Source: Viridothelium virens (lineage: Eukaryota > Ascomycota > Dothideomycetes > Trypetheliales > Trypetheliaceae). Taken from it: 64,000 nucleotides of DNA. The position numbers and the translations under genes were made by a program. Positions 1 through 9,148 of the stretch are shown in pieces. The DNA is taken from assembly GCA_010094025.1 (NCBI GenBank), contig ML991815.1, forward strand, positions 1 through 64,000, in the 5' to 3' direction. The notes beneath the pieces were generated by a model. It searched no databases and was not told the DNA's origin. It worked only from the letters and a program-made list of their open reading frames with translations. Numbering within the stretch: position 1 is the first letter of the stretch; each line of letters opens with the position of its first letter.

Positions 1-431
1 GTTTTTCACGTAGGAGCGGAGTGTCAAGGATCCAATGATGTAAGAAGGGTCACTAAGCTTTAAACAACTTGGTAATAAATAAGGACTTGTTTAATTTGGC
101 TCATAACTAACTGTAGATACAGTTTTGGTATAATACAGTAAAGTAATAAAATACAAAGAGAAGAATAAAAGTATGCTTAGAATTTAGTTCCTTAAATATT
201 CATTCCTTCTTTACTACAGCCTTCCTTCTTGCTGGTGTTGCAGCGAGGAGGGCGAGATATTGTCTCACTCTTTGTGAGGTAAGATCTCGCTCATCTCACT
301 GCGAGATGGTTGAGGTGTCCGTGCCACATCTTTACTTACTCCTATTGCGAGACGCGCCTAGTGTTACGCGATTGGTGCACTACAAGTAGTGGCTACCTTC
401 AACGCGTCCTTGGTCAGGAGCGTTCGTAACA
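1..431 (+). repeat. Partial LTR-like unit, GCGAGATGG subfamily
   Basis: This LTR-like fossil enters from outside the window. By comparison with the complete copy at 2422-2958, about the first 65 bases are missing. It ends in GTTCGTAACA, the same 3' end as that copy. It shares the family's 5' block, recognisable by GGAGCGGAGTGTCAAGGATCC. Its middle has one copy of a 58-bp module that is expanded in the 2422-2958 copy. It is only moderately AT-shifted, so it looks younger than the AT-rich blocks beside it. No coding part of a retroelement is recognisable nearby. Confidence 0.7.
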
Positions 432-1454
432 CATAATCCTATTAAATAACTTATTATTTAATAATTTTTGCTAATAAAGTTTTTAATTATTTTTTGCATA
501 AATATTTATAAGTTTTTAATAAATTTATTAATTATATTTTATAAATTAATAATTTTTAAAAAATTTAGTAATAAGCTAATAATAATTATAATATTTATTA
601 AATATATAATTAGAAATAAATTTATAAAGTTATTATTTTTAAAATTAATAATTATTATAATAAAATTTAGTAAAAGTACACTTAATTTTTTAAAATTAAT
701 TAATTTTATAATAAATAATAATAATAATTTAATACTTAAAGTTATAAGCAAAAATTTTTTAATAATTATAATTATGCATATATTATTAAACTTTTTTTTT
801 TATACTTATGCACCTTTTTATAGCTATTTAAATCCGCAATTATAATTAATAAATACTTTTATTTTTGCTTAATTTTATATATTAAAGTAAGTTATACTTT
901 TAAAATTTAAAAAATAAAGTACTTAAATTATTTAAATAAAATTAATATAAAGATATTAAATATTAAATAATATTATTAAAATAGGATATATAAATTTATT
1001 AATATAAGCTTAAGCCTAATTTAAAAAAAAAGGAAGTATTTAGCTTAACCTTTTTTTAAAAGGCAATATTTATTTAGGGCCTAAAAATAAGCACCTTTAA
1101 AGTATAAAATAATATTATATAAATTAAAAAGTAATATAATTTAATTTATAGCTTATTAAAACTTAGCTAGGTTTTTTTATTTAATTATTTATAAATAATT
1201 ATTTATAATTTTAAAAAGTTAGACTTAATTTAATTTAATATAGCATTATAAAAAAAATATAATAATGCGCTATTTTTTTTTAAATAAATATATAAATTTT
1301 AAATAATATACTTAACCTTATAATATATAATATATTGCTATTTAAATATGCCCCTGCAGAAATTAAAAAAGAAGAATAAAGTTTTAAATTTTTTAAGACA
1401 GAGTTTAAAAAAAAATTATAATAAATAGCTATTATTTTAAAAAAAAAAAAAAAG
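432..1454. other. Very AT-rich block, no gene
   Basis: About 1 kb made almost only of A and T with very few CG dinucleotides, which is the footprint expected of old RIP in a filamentous ascomycete. The open frames seen here (for example 468-845) translate into runs of Leu, Ile, Asn, Lys and Phe and are composition artefacts. It may be decayed internal retroelement DNA, but no domain is left to show it. Confidence 0.75.
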
Positions 1455-1675
1455 TGTTATGAGCCTCTACCCCTGGTACAAGCGCAGCTTGTAGCAGGTA
1501 TGTAAGGTGGTCACAGGTTTTTTACATAAGAGCGGAGTGTTAAGGATCCAAGTATAAAGAAGGGTTACTAAGCTTTAAACAACTTGTATTAAATAAGGTT
1601 TTATTTAATTAACTTATAATTAATTATAAGATATAATGTTAAAAATAAAATGTAAGGAGACCTTTAGCTAAAGGG
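1455..1675 (+). repeat. LTR-like unit, 5' block, CTAGCTAAAGGG subfamily
   Basis: It begins TGTTATGAGCCTCTACCCC, the family's 5' end, and continues through the shared block to a GAGACCTTTAGCTAAAGGG segment. That segment also occurs, inverted, in the copy at 4426-4890, so the two belong to one subfamily. Similarity is clear to about 1675. The 3' end could not be found, because the sequence to about 2080 is AT-shifted and unlike the other copies. It is an old fossil. Confidence 0.6.
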
Positions 1676-2081
1676 ATAATTATGCCCCCTCTTATATGTG
1701 CAAGTCCTCCTTACAACTTTTGTGCTTACTTGCTGTCTGGTGAGCGCTTATAATACTCCCTATAAGCATTATAAGCATCTGCTTACTGCTTTATGCATAA
1801 GCGCTTATTGTACATATTTAATTATATTATGTAATTTATTATTTTGTTAGTATTTATTTCTTTATGCTATATTCCTTATTATATTGCTGCAACCCTTTAG
1901 TTAGCGGATTATAATATTATTCTTTTTTTCTTAATTATATGTTTTTATATGGACTTATTAAAGCTGTAATCTCCCCTTAATTTAGTAATTAATATTTTTA
2001 TTAACTTTTTATTATATTTACTTATTTTTTAAAATTAACAAATTTAGTGGTGTTATTCTAAGCCCTTATAATTATTATCTC
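1676..2081. other. AT-rich spacer between LTR-like units
   Basis: AT-rich, RIP-like DNA. It probably contains the unrecognised 3' part of the unit starting at 1455. No gene or structured element is seen. Confidence 0.6.
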
Positions 2082-2421
2082 TGTTACGACCCAGCCGCGT
2101 CAAGGCTGAACACCATCTCCTTTGTACTTACTGCAAGCGTTCCACAGACAGGTCGTAGCGAGTAAAGGTCACGTGACCGATTAGTAGCGATAAGCCACAG
2201 ATCAAGGTAGAGCGATCTGGTGTGATCACCCACAGATCACAAGTTATCACACTGATCAGTAGCGATCAATCCGAGATCAGTACAGACCTGATCAGGAGGA
2301 AAGTGACTGTGATCGGGAGAAACCACAAGTATATATGTGCAGGAGGGAATCAGCTTAACTGACTTCCTCGCGTTTTATTATCAATAGCTTAGTGTACCCT
2401 ACAGTACCTACAGTTAGTTGC

Positions 2422-2958
2422 TGTTATGAGCCTATACCCCTGGTACAAGCACAGCTTGTAGCAGGTATGTAGAGTGGTCTCAGAGAGTTTTCACGCAGGA
2501 GCGGAGTGTCAAGGATCCAATAATGTAAAAAGGGTTACTAAGCTTTAAACAACTTAATAATAAATAAGGACTTATTTAATTAACTTAAAACTAACTGTAA
2601 GGTATAATATTATAAATAAGACGCAAGGAGTAAATAAGAGTGCACCTAGAATTAGGTTCCTTAAATATCCGCCTATTTCCCACTATAACCTCCCCCTTGC
2701 TGGTGTTGTAGCGAGATGGGCGAGATGTCGTCTCACTTCCTGCGAGGTGAGATCTCGCTCGTCTCGCTGCGAGATGGTCGAGGTGTCGTCTCGCTTCCTG
2801 CGAGGTGAGATCTCGCTCATCTTACTGCGAGATGGTTGAGGTGTCCTGTGCTACGTCCCTGCTTACTCCTGTTACGGAACGCGCCCAATGTTATGTGATT
2901 GGCGCACTACAAGTAGTGGCTTCCTCCAACGCGTCCTCGGCCAGGAGCGTTCGTAACA
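2422..2958 (+). mobile_element. Complete solo LTR with 5-bp target duplication
   Basis: A 537-bp unit running from TGTTATGAGC to GTTCGTAACA, so it has TG...CA ends inside a TGTTA/TAACA inverted repeat. It is flanked on both sides by GTTGC (2417-2421 and 2959-2963). A 5-bp duplication and TG/CA ends are the marks of LTR-retrotransposon integration, so this is best read as a solo LTR, Ty3 or Copia class undecided. It sits inside the older inverted copy at 2082-3127. It looks whole at its ends and is little AT-shifted, so it is among the youngest insertions here. Confidence 0.8.
2711..2840 (+). repeat. 58-bp tandem repeat inside the solo LTR
   Basis: The motif GCGAGATGG recurs at 2711, 2769 and 2827, giving two full 58-bp units and the start of a third. 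Each unit contains GCGAGGTGAGATCTCGCTC, which can fold on itself (GCGAG.../...CTCGC). The related copy at 1-431 has only one unit, so this expansion distinguishes the two copies. Confidence 0.75.
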
Positions 2959-3166
2959 GTTGCGAGCCAAATTGAACAAGTCCTTATTCACCTTTAGTTG
3001 TTCAAAGCTTAGTGACCCTTCTTACATCATTGGATCCTTGACACTCCGCTCCTACGTGAAAAACCCTGAGACCATTCTACGTACCTGCTACAAGCTGTGC
3101 TTGTACCAGGGGTATAGGCTCATAACAGTTAATCCTAATTAACTTATCCTTAAGGGTGTTTTATTA

Positions 3167-3635
3167 TATTATAAGCTTATCTCCTTAGGTTAAGCTTAAC
3201 TTATTGCAAATATAAAAAGTAATTATAAGTTTTTTTATATAAAAGAGGAGTGTTAAAAATTAAATATAATAAAAAGGTTATTAAGCTTAAATAATTTAAT
3301 AAATAAATAAGGTTTTATTTAATTTGGTTTATAATTAATATTATAAGGTATAATATATAAATAAAATAAGACATAAGGAAATCCAACTTTAATAATTCCC
3401 TTGCTTGCTTTATATATTTAAAGTGCTTAATAGCTTTTAATCAGCCTTATTTAATTATTAAAAATGTAATTAGAGTGCTTAATAATTTCTGCATTAATTA
3501 TTACTAATTACTTTTATTATGTGATTTCCTTGCTTAGGCTTTTAAGGGTTATCCTTATTTAATTACAGTTCTTATTATACTGTGATTGGTGTATATAAAC
3601 CGCGTTAAGCGCCCTGGCGCAGCCTGGTCTTAACA
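3167..3635 (+). repeat. Heavily AT-shifted LTR-like unit
   Basis: An old copy of the same family. It aligns with the 5' block of the complete copy from TATTATAAGC at 3167, through the GAGGAGTGTTAAAAATT segment, and ends in CTTAACA at 3635. It is strongly A/T-shifted relative to the neighbouring 2422-2958 copy, so it has been exposed to RIP for longer. Its 3' part differs from the other copies. No target duplication is visible. Confidence 0.55.
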
Positions 3636-4425
3636 GTTAGCAAATAAAAATATGTTATATATAAAGATATTTAGGTATATATTAAAAAAAGAGTATAAGT
3701 TTAAAGTATAAAAAATTTTATAATAAAAGAAGATAAATAAAAAATTCCTAATAAAATAAAAAGGGTACTTAAACTTAAAAAATACTTAAAATATAAAAAA
3801 AATACTATTAAAATATAAAAAAAAGATATAATAATATTTAAACTTTAAAATTTATTTAATAATAATAATAAAAAAGGAAATTCTTAAAAGCTAAAAGGGA
3901 GATTATTAATAGCACTTTAAATAAAAAAAAAAAAAAATTATTAAAGGATTATAAGGGAGCTTTAAATATTTAAACTTTATATATTCTAAATCTTTAATAT
4001 TTTTCTCCTTTATAAAAATAGCTTTAACAGCTTAAGAATTTAATAAGTTAAGCTGCTATTAAAAGCGCATTTTTTTAGCAAAAGTTATTTGCAGAAAATA
4101 ATAAGCCTCTTCTTAAACTTAATATGCCTCCTTAATATTATATTTTAATCTTTTTTTTTAAATTAAAGATACTTTTATTTTAAATAAAAAACTTTTAAGT
4201 TATAATACTACCCTTAAAAAAAGTAAGCATTATAATTATTAAAATAAAGGTGGACTTTATAAACCTAATTATGTTTTAAACATATATTATATTTATTAAT
4301 TATAATAAAATTAAAGGATTTAATAAAGGATGCAAAATTGTGATATTAATTAATACTGCTCCTAAAATAAGTAGGTATTAAGATTTTATAAGGTTTAAGG
4401 ACAAACTTATAAAGAGGGGAGGTAA
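3636..4425. other. AT-rich block, no gene
   Basis: RIP-like AT-rich DNA between two LTR-like units of opposite orientation. No coding domain, tRNA or structured repeat is seen. Confidence 0.65.
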
Positions 4426-4890
4426 TGTTATGCGCAGTCCTTAAGCAAACGCATAACAAGGTAATAGACACATAAGTAGCTGCAGTATAGACATTAGGCA
4501 AGTAGCCGAAGTATGCCCGGTGCTTAGCAGTAATGGGGATGTGCTTAATACTAAGCATGTTGCTTAGTTATTAAGCAGGTGCGATTAGTATTAAGCGTGT
4601 TAAGGAGAACACTAAGCACTTACAGAGTAACTTAAAGGTAGCGGGTATATAATAAAGAATTATAACCCTTTAGCTAGAGGTCTCCTTGCGTCTTATTTTA
4701 CATACTGTATCTCATAATTAATTATAAGCCAAATTAAACAAGACCTTATTTGTTATTTAAGTTGTTTAAAGCTGTGTGACCTTCTTCCAACCCTTGGATC
4801 CTTAACACTCCGCTCCTGCGTGAAAAGCCCGTGATCACCTTTCGTACCTGCGACAAGCTGTGCTTGGCCCAGGGGGATAGGCTCATAACA
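4426..4890 (-). repeat. LTR-like unit, inverted, CTAGCTAAAGGG subfamily
   Basis: On the minus strand it starts at 4890 with TGTTATGAGCCTATCCCCC, keeps the shared 5' block, then carries GAGACCTCTAGCTAAAGGG as in the copy at 1455. It probably ends near 4426 with GCGCATAACA. Length is about 465 bp. The flanking 5-mers GGTAA and GGATA are similar but not identical, so a target duplication is not proven. Confidence 0.6.
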
Positions 4891-5229
4891 GGATAAGCTA
4901 AAATTGCAGGAGCGGCACCAGAATATTAAACCAGTTATAATTAAAAAAACAATTAAGATTATTATTTTAGAGCTAAAAAACTTATTAAATTCTGGATTTA
5001 AGTATTCAAAAGGTACACAAATTAATTTAGCAACATTAGAAACTCACAATTAAACCACATTATCCGGCGATCGCTCCACACATGTATCATCTACCTTCAA
5101 CAATATCACGACTACAGCCCCAGCTCTAATGTTGTAACAAACAACTGAATTGGAAGAAAGGAACTCGATTGATTCTACCTAATGGCCTTGGTAGGCCAGT
5201 TATATAGATCTCTTGCTGAGTAAGCGTGA

Positions 5230-5856
5230 TGTGGAACTATTACCCTATTAGGATATTTTACCCCAAAGGTTTCAGATGATAAAGTATCCCAAGGAAGTGA
5301 TGGTGTTGAGAACCTTAGCTCAGTGAACAACATCAGAGGCTATGGTGATTGGATCACCATTACAACATCACTTGCAGTGCTCGCCTTCGAAATCCCAATG
5401 TCCCTTTTTCTGACGTACTTCGGATGCGAACGTCTTGCTTTTTTGCTCTCTGGCTCTGAGGAAGTTGCTAGAATCACGGCTAAGATGTGGCACACAATTG
5501 ACTGGTCTGATAGAACTTTTCACAGTCCGCGTTCTTAGTGACTAACCTGAAATAGGTGCTATATCTGCCTAATTTTAGCCATTGAGCTTCAAACTATATT
5601 TTTAGCAACACGGCCGTCTTGGTATCTGTATCAGTCCATGATACAGAACGTGCTGTACATGCTTCCTTGGGCTATCGCGCTTCAGACCATGCAGCTGGAT
5701 CCCGGAAATGCGTGGTCTTATCATAGGTTTGTCTACGGTGGAGAGTTGATAGTCCTTCTTATGGGTGACTTACTTCTTATTGCGCTTTGGTACTGGAAGC
5801 TTCGTAGTGGAAGACTAAAGCTAAGTGTTCTTCATGGCACGAATCAAGATATTTGA
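5230..5856 (+). pseudogene. Remnant of a fungal integral membrane protein
   Basis: Two open segments in the same orientation look like exons of one membrane protein. Segment one (open from 5230 to about 5538) reads NNIRGYGDWITITTSLAVL and then a hydrophobic stretch. Segment two (about 5606-5856) reads RPSWYLYQSMIQNVLYML, followed by two hydrophobic helices and an end rich in Arg/Lys/Leu. The acceptor TTTTTAG just before 5605 would suit an intron, but I found no donor that joins the two cleanly, and no convincing first exon lies upstream, where the repeat block begins. I do not recognise the family. It is probably a truncated copy at the edge of the repeats; a gene with unusual introns is possible. 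Confidence 0.35.
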
Positions 5857-6169
5857 CATGAAAATGGCCCTTTCGGCCATAATTGGCGCATTAGATTCCC
5901 GGATTTGGCTCAAGTCTATTCACAGCACCTATGAGAGGGACACAAGCAAACGTTTTTATTTGCTTGGATGAGTTGTGGAGAGAAGGTACGCGGCTTCAGG
6001 ACGAATCCTTGGAAAAGAGGCTACTCGCGATGGACAAGGCGAACGGCGGGAGGTATAGCGGAGCAGGGCAAATATGTGGACGAGATGACTTCAAGTAATG
6101 TAATTTGCTGAACAGTAGTTCATGGCGACCTTGGTATTGGATAACGATAGCAGGAGACAGTAGATACTG

Positions 6170-8049
6170 CTAATCATAGACGTCAAGGCTTTCAACCCCT
6201 GCCCATCGTCTCATCCACAGGGTGCATGGATCTGCATTAAATACTTGCTTTTGCCATGGAGTGGAATCATGATAATCGTCTTCAACAGAGTCCAACATGT
6301 GCTGGGAGTAACCCTCCAAAGTTTTCGGTACCAAGTTGAGTCTTTTCTCCAACTCTTCAATCTTGTCAACATTTGTGACACCTTGAAGGATAGATCGCGC
6401 AGCCAAAAAGACCCAAAGCAAGACCCCCTTAGCCTGTCCAACGATCCGTTCAACAAGATGTTGGTATCTGGTATCTGATTGTTCTGGAAACGACGGGAGT
6501 CGAGAAAGTAGTCCACAACGTACATTTGTATGTCATCTTTCGTGAAGTTGTCGATCCTAAGATAGAGTAGCGATCTTTTGATCCTCCGAAGGCATCGACG
6601 AAGTCGTTCTCTGTCCGACTGGCAACGGAGAGTTTGATGCCTGGACAGCGTAATATTTCCTCTAGAGGCTGAGCCAATTTTCGATAGGTTCCACTTTCTG
6701 GCACGCTATACTCCCATAAATTCTATCCTCTCTGTACACCCAACTCGGTTAGTGGTATTAGCGCGCCGACTCAACAAAGTTACGGCCGGCTTAACCCAGA
6801 CTCAACTTTACTTAGGCCTACACTAGTATAATAGTATAATCGCTTCCCTTCCACAGTCAACCTCCGCGGCTAATCTGAGAGACATAAAGAGTTTGTCGAC
6901 CTTGCATATCAACTTCGACCTTGAGCTAACTCGTTTACAGCAGGTAGTACTTCACACGTACAACAGACTTTGAAGAAGAACTTCACCAATATGCTGGACA
7001 GCATCCTTGCGGTTATTAGAGAAGCTTTGGCAGGCGATATTATCAACAATCACCTCAATCCTGTTCGCCTTGCAATCGCAACCTCCGAGTACGATATCCA
7101 GTCACGTATATTACATATTCCTGATCGGACTGGCTTTTTCTCCCCTGGTCCGCCCCGCCTTCAAGTTTTTGAGGCTGGAGACTTTATCTTTACCGTCTTC
7201 ATCTCTTGCTCTTTTTTTGTCTCCAGCAATGCTTTGCTCTGCGTTGCTAGATACTCGGGGAGAAATAAGGCAGGCTTCGTGAAAGGAGGAGCAGGGATAT
7301 TACTGTTGACAGCTGTACAAGCTCTTCCCATGTGGCTGAAAGTGTGTTGTAGCCCTCGGCGCGCACCAGGGTATGTTTGGGAAGACTGGAAGTTATGGAA
7401 AGATTGATATCAATGAATTGAGAGGGGGCTTTTTTTTTTTTAGGGTTCTTAGTATTACTTTTTTACCCTAGTTAAAACCCCAATGTGCATCGCCGAAATT
7501 GAATCACGAGCAGTACCAGAGCCAATCTCCTTTGTGCAATTTGAATTCCATGTTGATTCAGTCGCCATAGGCTGATGGAATCCAAGACGGATCTCGAGAA
7601 TTCTAAAGGAAGGTCACAACTTACAAAAGAAGCTTCAGGAGATGGGTGTTCAGGTCCTTTTGCAAGTTATCAAGTCTTCCATTGAGTTTTGAAGTCTCGC
7701 CCTGCTTTCAGACTTCTTGAAGCGCTAGTAAAAAGCTCTTCCATATCCTCCGCTTTCCCTCTGCTCGTAAGGTACTCAGGACGTGGACTAATTCCTGGGC
7801 AACATCCTGGCAGTCAAAGGCCATACGTCTCAACGTCGGACTAACATTTGTAGTTCCTCGGGCGGTGGATATTGTGAGCTGATTACTTAGATTGGAGAGG
7901 GCTGTCACTATCGTCTGGAGCGCGGAGTCCCCCTCTGAAGCGCCTTCGGTTGAGCGATAGATTGTCCTTCTTCCGGATACCAGTTTCAAAGTGAAATCGA
8001 GGAATTGAACGATGTTTCCAGCCAGGCCCAGGGCTGTAAAGGGATCCAT
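6170..8049 (-). pseudogene. Decayed NACHT/STAND (fungal NLR-type) gene
   Basis: The start at 8049 gives MDPFTALGLAGNIVQFLDF, the typical opening of the N-terminal domain of fungal NACHT proteins. It runs to a basic RRIWKSF segment near 7725. A further piece of the same helical domain (LNGRLDNLQKDLNTHLLKLL) follows in another frame near 7640. The other end (6704-6170) keeps the late NACHT region: IKLSVASRTENDF (the sensor-like SSRP region), then in a second frame MYVVDYFLDSRRF, and in a third LLWVFLAARSILQG with an LNLVPKTLEG helix. The frames change at least three times and the P-loop part between about 6720 and 7600 is not recognisable. In life such proteins act in heterokaryon incompatibility or non-self recognition. 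This copy cannot make a full product. Confidence 0.7.
6720..7640. other. Unrecognised middle of the NACHT pseudogene
   Basis: This is where the P-loop and Walker B part of the NACHT gene should lie, at about the right spacing. Instead the minus strand is closed in all frames. The plus strand has an overlapping pair of open frames (about 6970-7407 and 6990-7282), the second with a hydrophobic stretch. I cannot tie either to a family. A small insertion or heavy decay would explain it. Confidence 0.3.
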
Positions 8050-9148
8050 GATGATTTACGCAGGATTCCGACGGCACGACATTGCATTTGGACTTATCGA
8101 TATTGTCTGATCATTACGGACAGGTGACTGCGTGGCGAGAGTCGAAATTTTCTTCTTCAAGGCGACATGCCTCAGAATAGATGGAAAGGGTACTACATGT
8201 GGCGGATTAATGTCGATGTCTTGGGTCGGAGGATGGATTGATGGAAGACCTCGATCAGGCTGAAAGATGCGGCTCCATCTGCATGATGTGCTAAGAGACC
8301 GGTCTAGCCAGAAACTCCGATGACTGCAGGGATGTCTCCTTAGGGCTCCATAGTGAATTGCATCGCGCAACTCTACTGTATTATGAAAATACGTTTTGAA
8401 CAACATATATGTCCACAATCGCCTATCTGTGGTTATAGTCTGTAAAGTCAATGATAGAAACCGAAGCAGATAAAGCGGTGCGTGCTACCAGCTCGAACTA
8501 AACACCATGATACCACTGGCAAATAAGTCTACTCTCGAAGGACAGCGGCTGGGAATCGCCGTCAGCTTGCGGCGTTTGTACGTCTCTTAGAGGAGCGAAG
8601 AAGATACATAGTCGTTGTGTGGACGAAAATGCTGGCATGGATTCGCATTAAATACTTGCTTTTGCCGGTTCAGTTTCGACTTTGACTTAGGAGCCGATGA
8701 TTTAGCCCTACTTATACGAGCGCTAAGGCTTCTTTAGATTTGCTCAATTTTACTTCCGGGGGCTAAACCTAAGACAACATCTGGACCCCTCACGCCCCCT
8801 ATTGATGTACAGGTTTGAGGCCCCCGGATCTCACGAATATTTTATGTGTTTTAGCTTCCAAAAAGATCGAAAGAACTAAAAGAAGTAGAATGAAGAGAAC
8901 TGATTCAAAAGAAGAGCTGCCCATGTATAGTGTAAGTACTCTTTCTGCTCCGCATAATTCAGGATGCCCCGAGCGCAATTTCGGCCACTAGTCGCCGTGT
9001 AGATGGAGGACGCCACTAACGACTAAGCAAGATAGTCTTTGACTTGCGGCCATCGTATTAGTGATTACATAGCAGCTGAAAGGCATATAAAGCCCCGCCA
9101 TGTTTTCTGTCTGTACGACCTGGCATGCGATTGCCAGCCCCATGAAGG
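8050..9148. other. Intergenic, nothing supportable
   Basis: No gene seen. The open frame at 8056-8451 (minus) lacks any family feature and has low-complexity composition. The segment may hold the former promoter of the NACHT pseudogene and the promoter of the gene at 9149. Confidence 0.5.

Larger units (their letters stand above)
2082..3127 (-). repeat. LTR-like unit, inverted, GATC-rich subfamily, split by a nested copy
   Basis: Read on the minus strand, this unit starts at 3127 with TGTTATGAGCCTATACCCC and ends at 2082 with TCGTAACA. It is about 504 bp long once the nested copy at 2422-2958 and one 5-bp duplication are removed. The shared 5' block lies at roughly 2964-3127. The 3' module (2190-2320) is unlike the other copies and carries about ten GATC motifs in some 125 bp. 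The flanking 5-mers (2077-2081 and 3128-3132) do not match, so no target duplication is visible. Confidence 0.65.

Noticed and set aside
468-845. 125-codon open frame in the AT-rich block
   Set aside because: Composed almost only of Leu, Ile, Asn, Lys and Phe. It is the result of extreme AT content, and the opposite strand is equally open.
2422-2958. Reading the unit as a DNA transposon because of the TGTTA/TAACA inverted ends
   Set aside because: The inverted repeat is only about five bases, no transposase is present, and TG...CA with a 5-bp duplication fits an LTR better.
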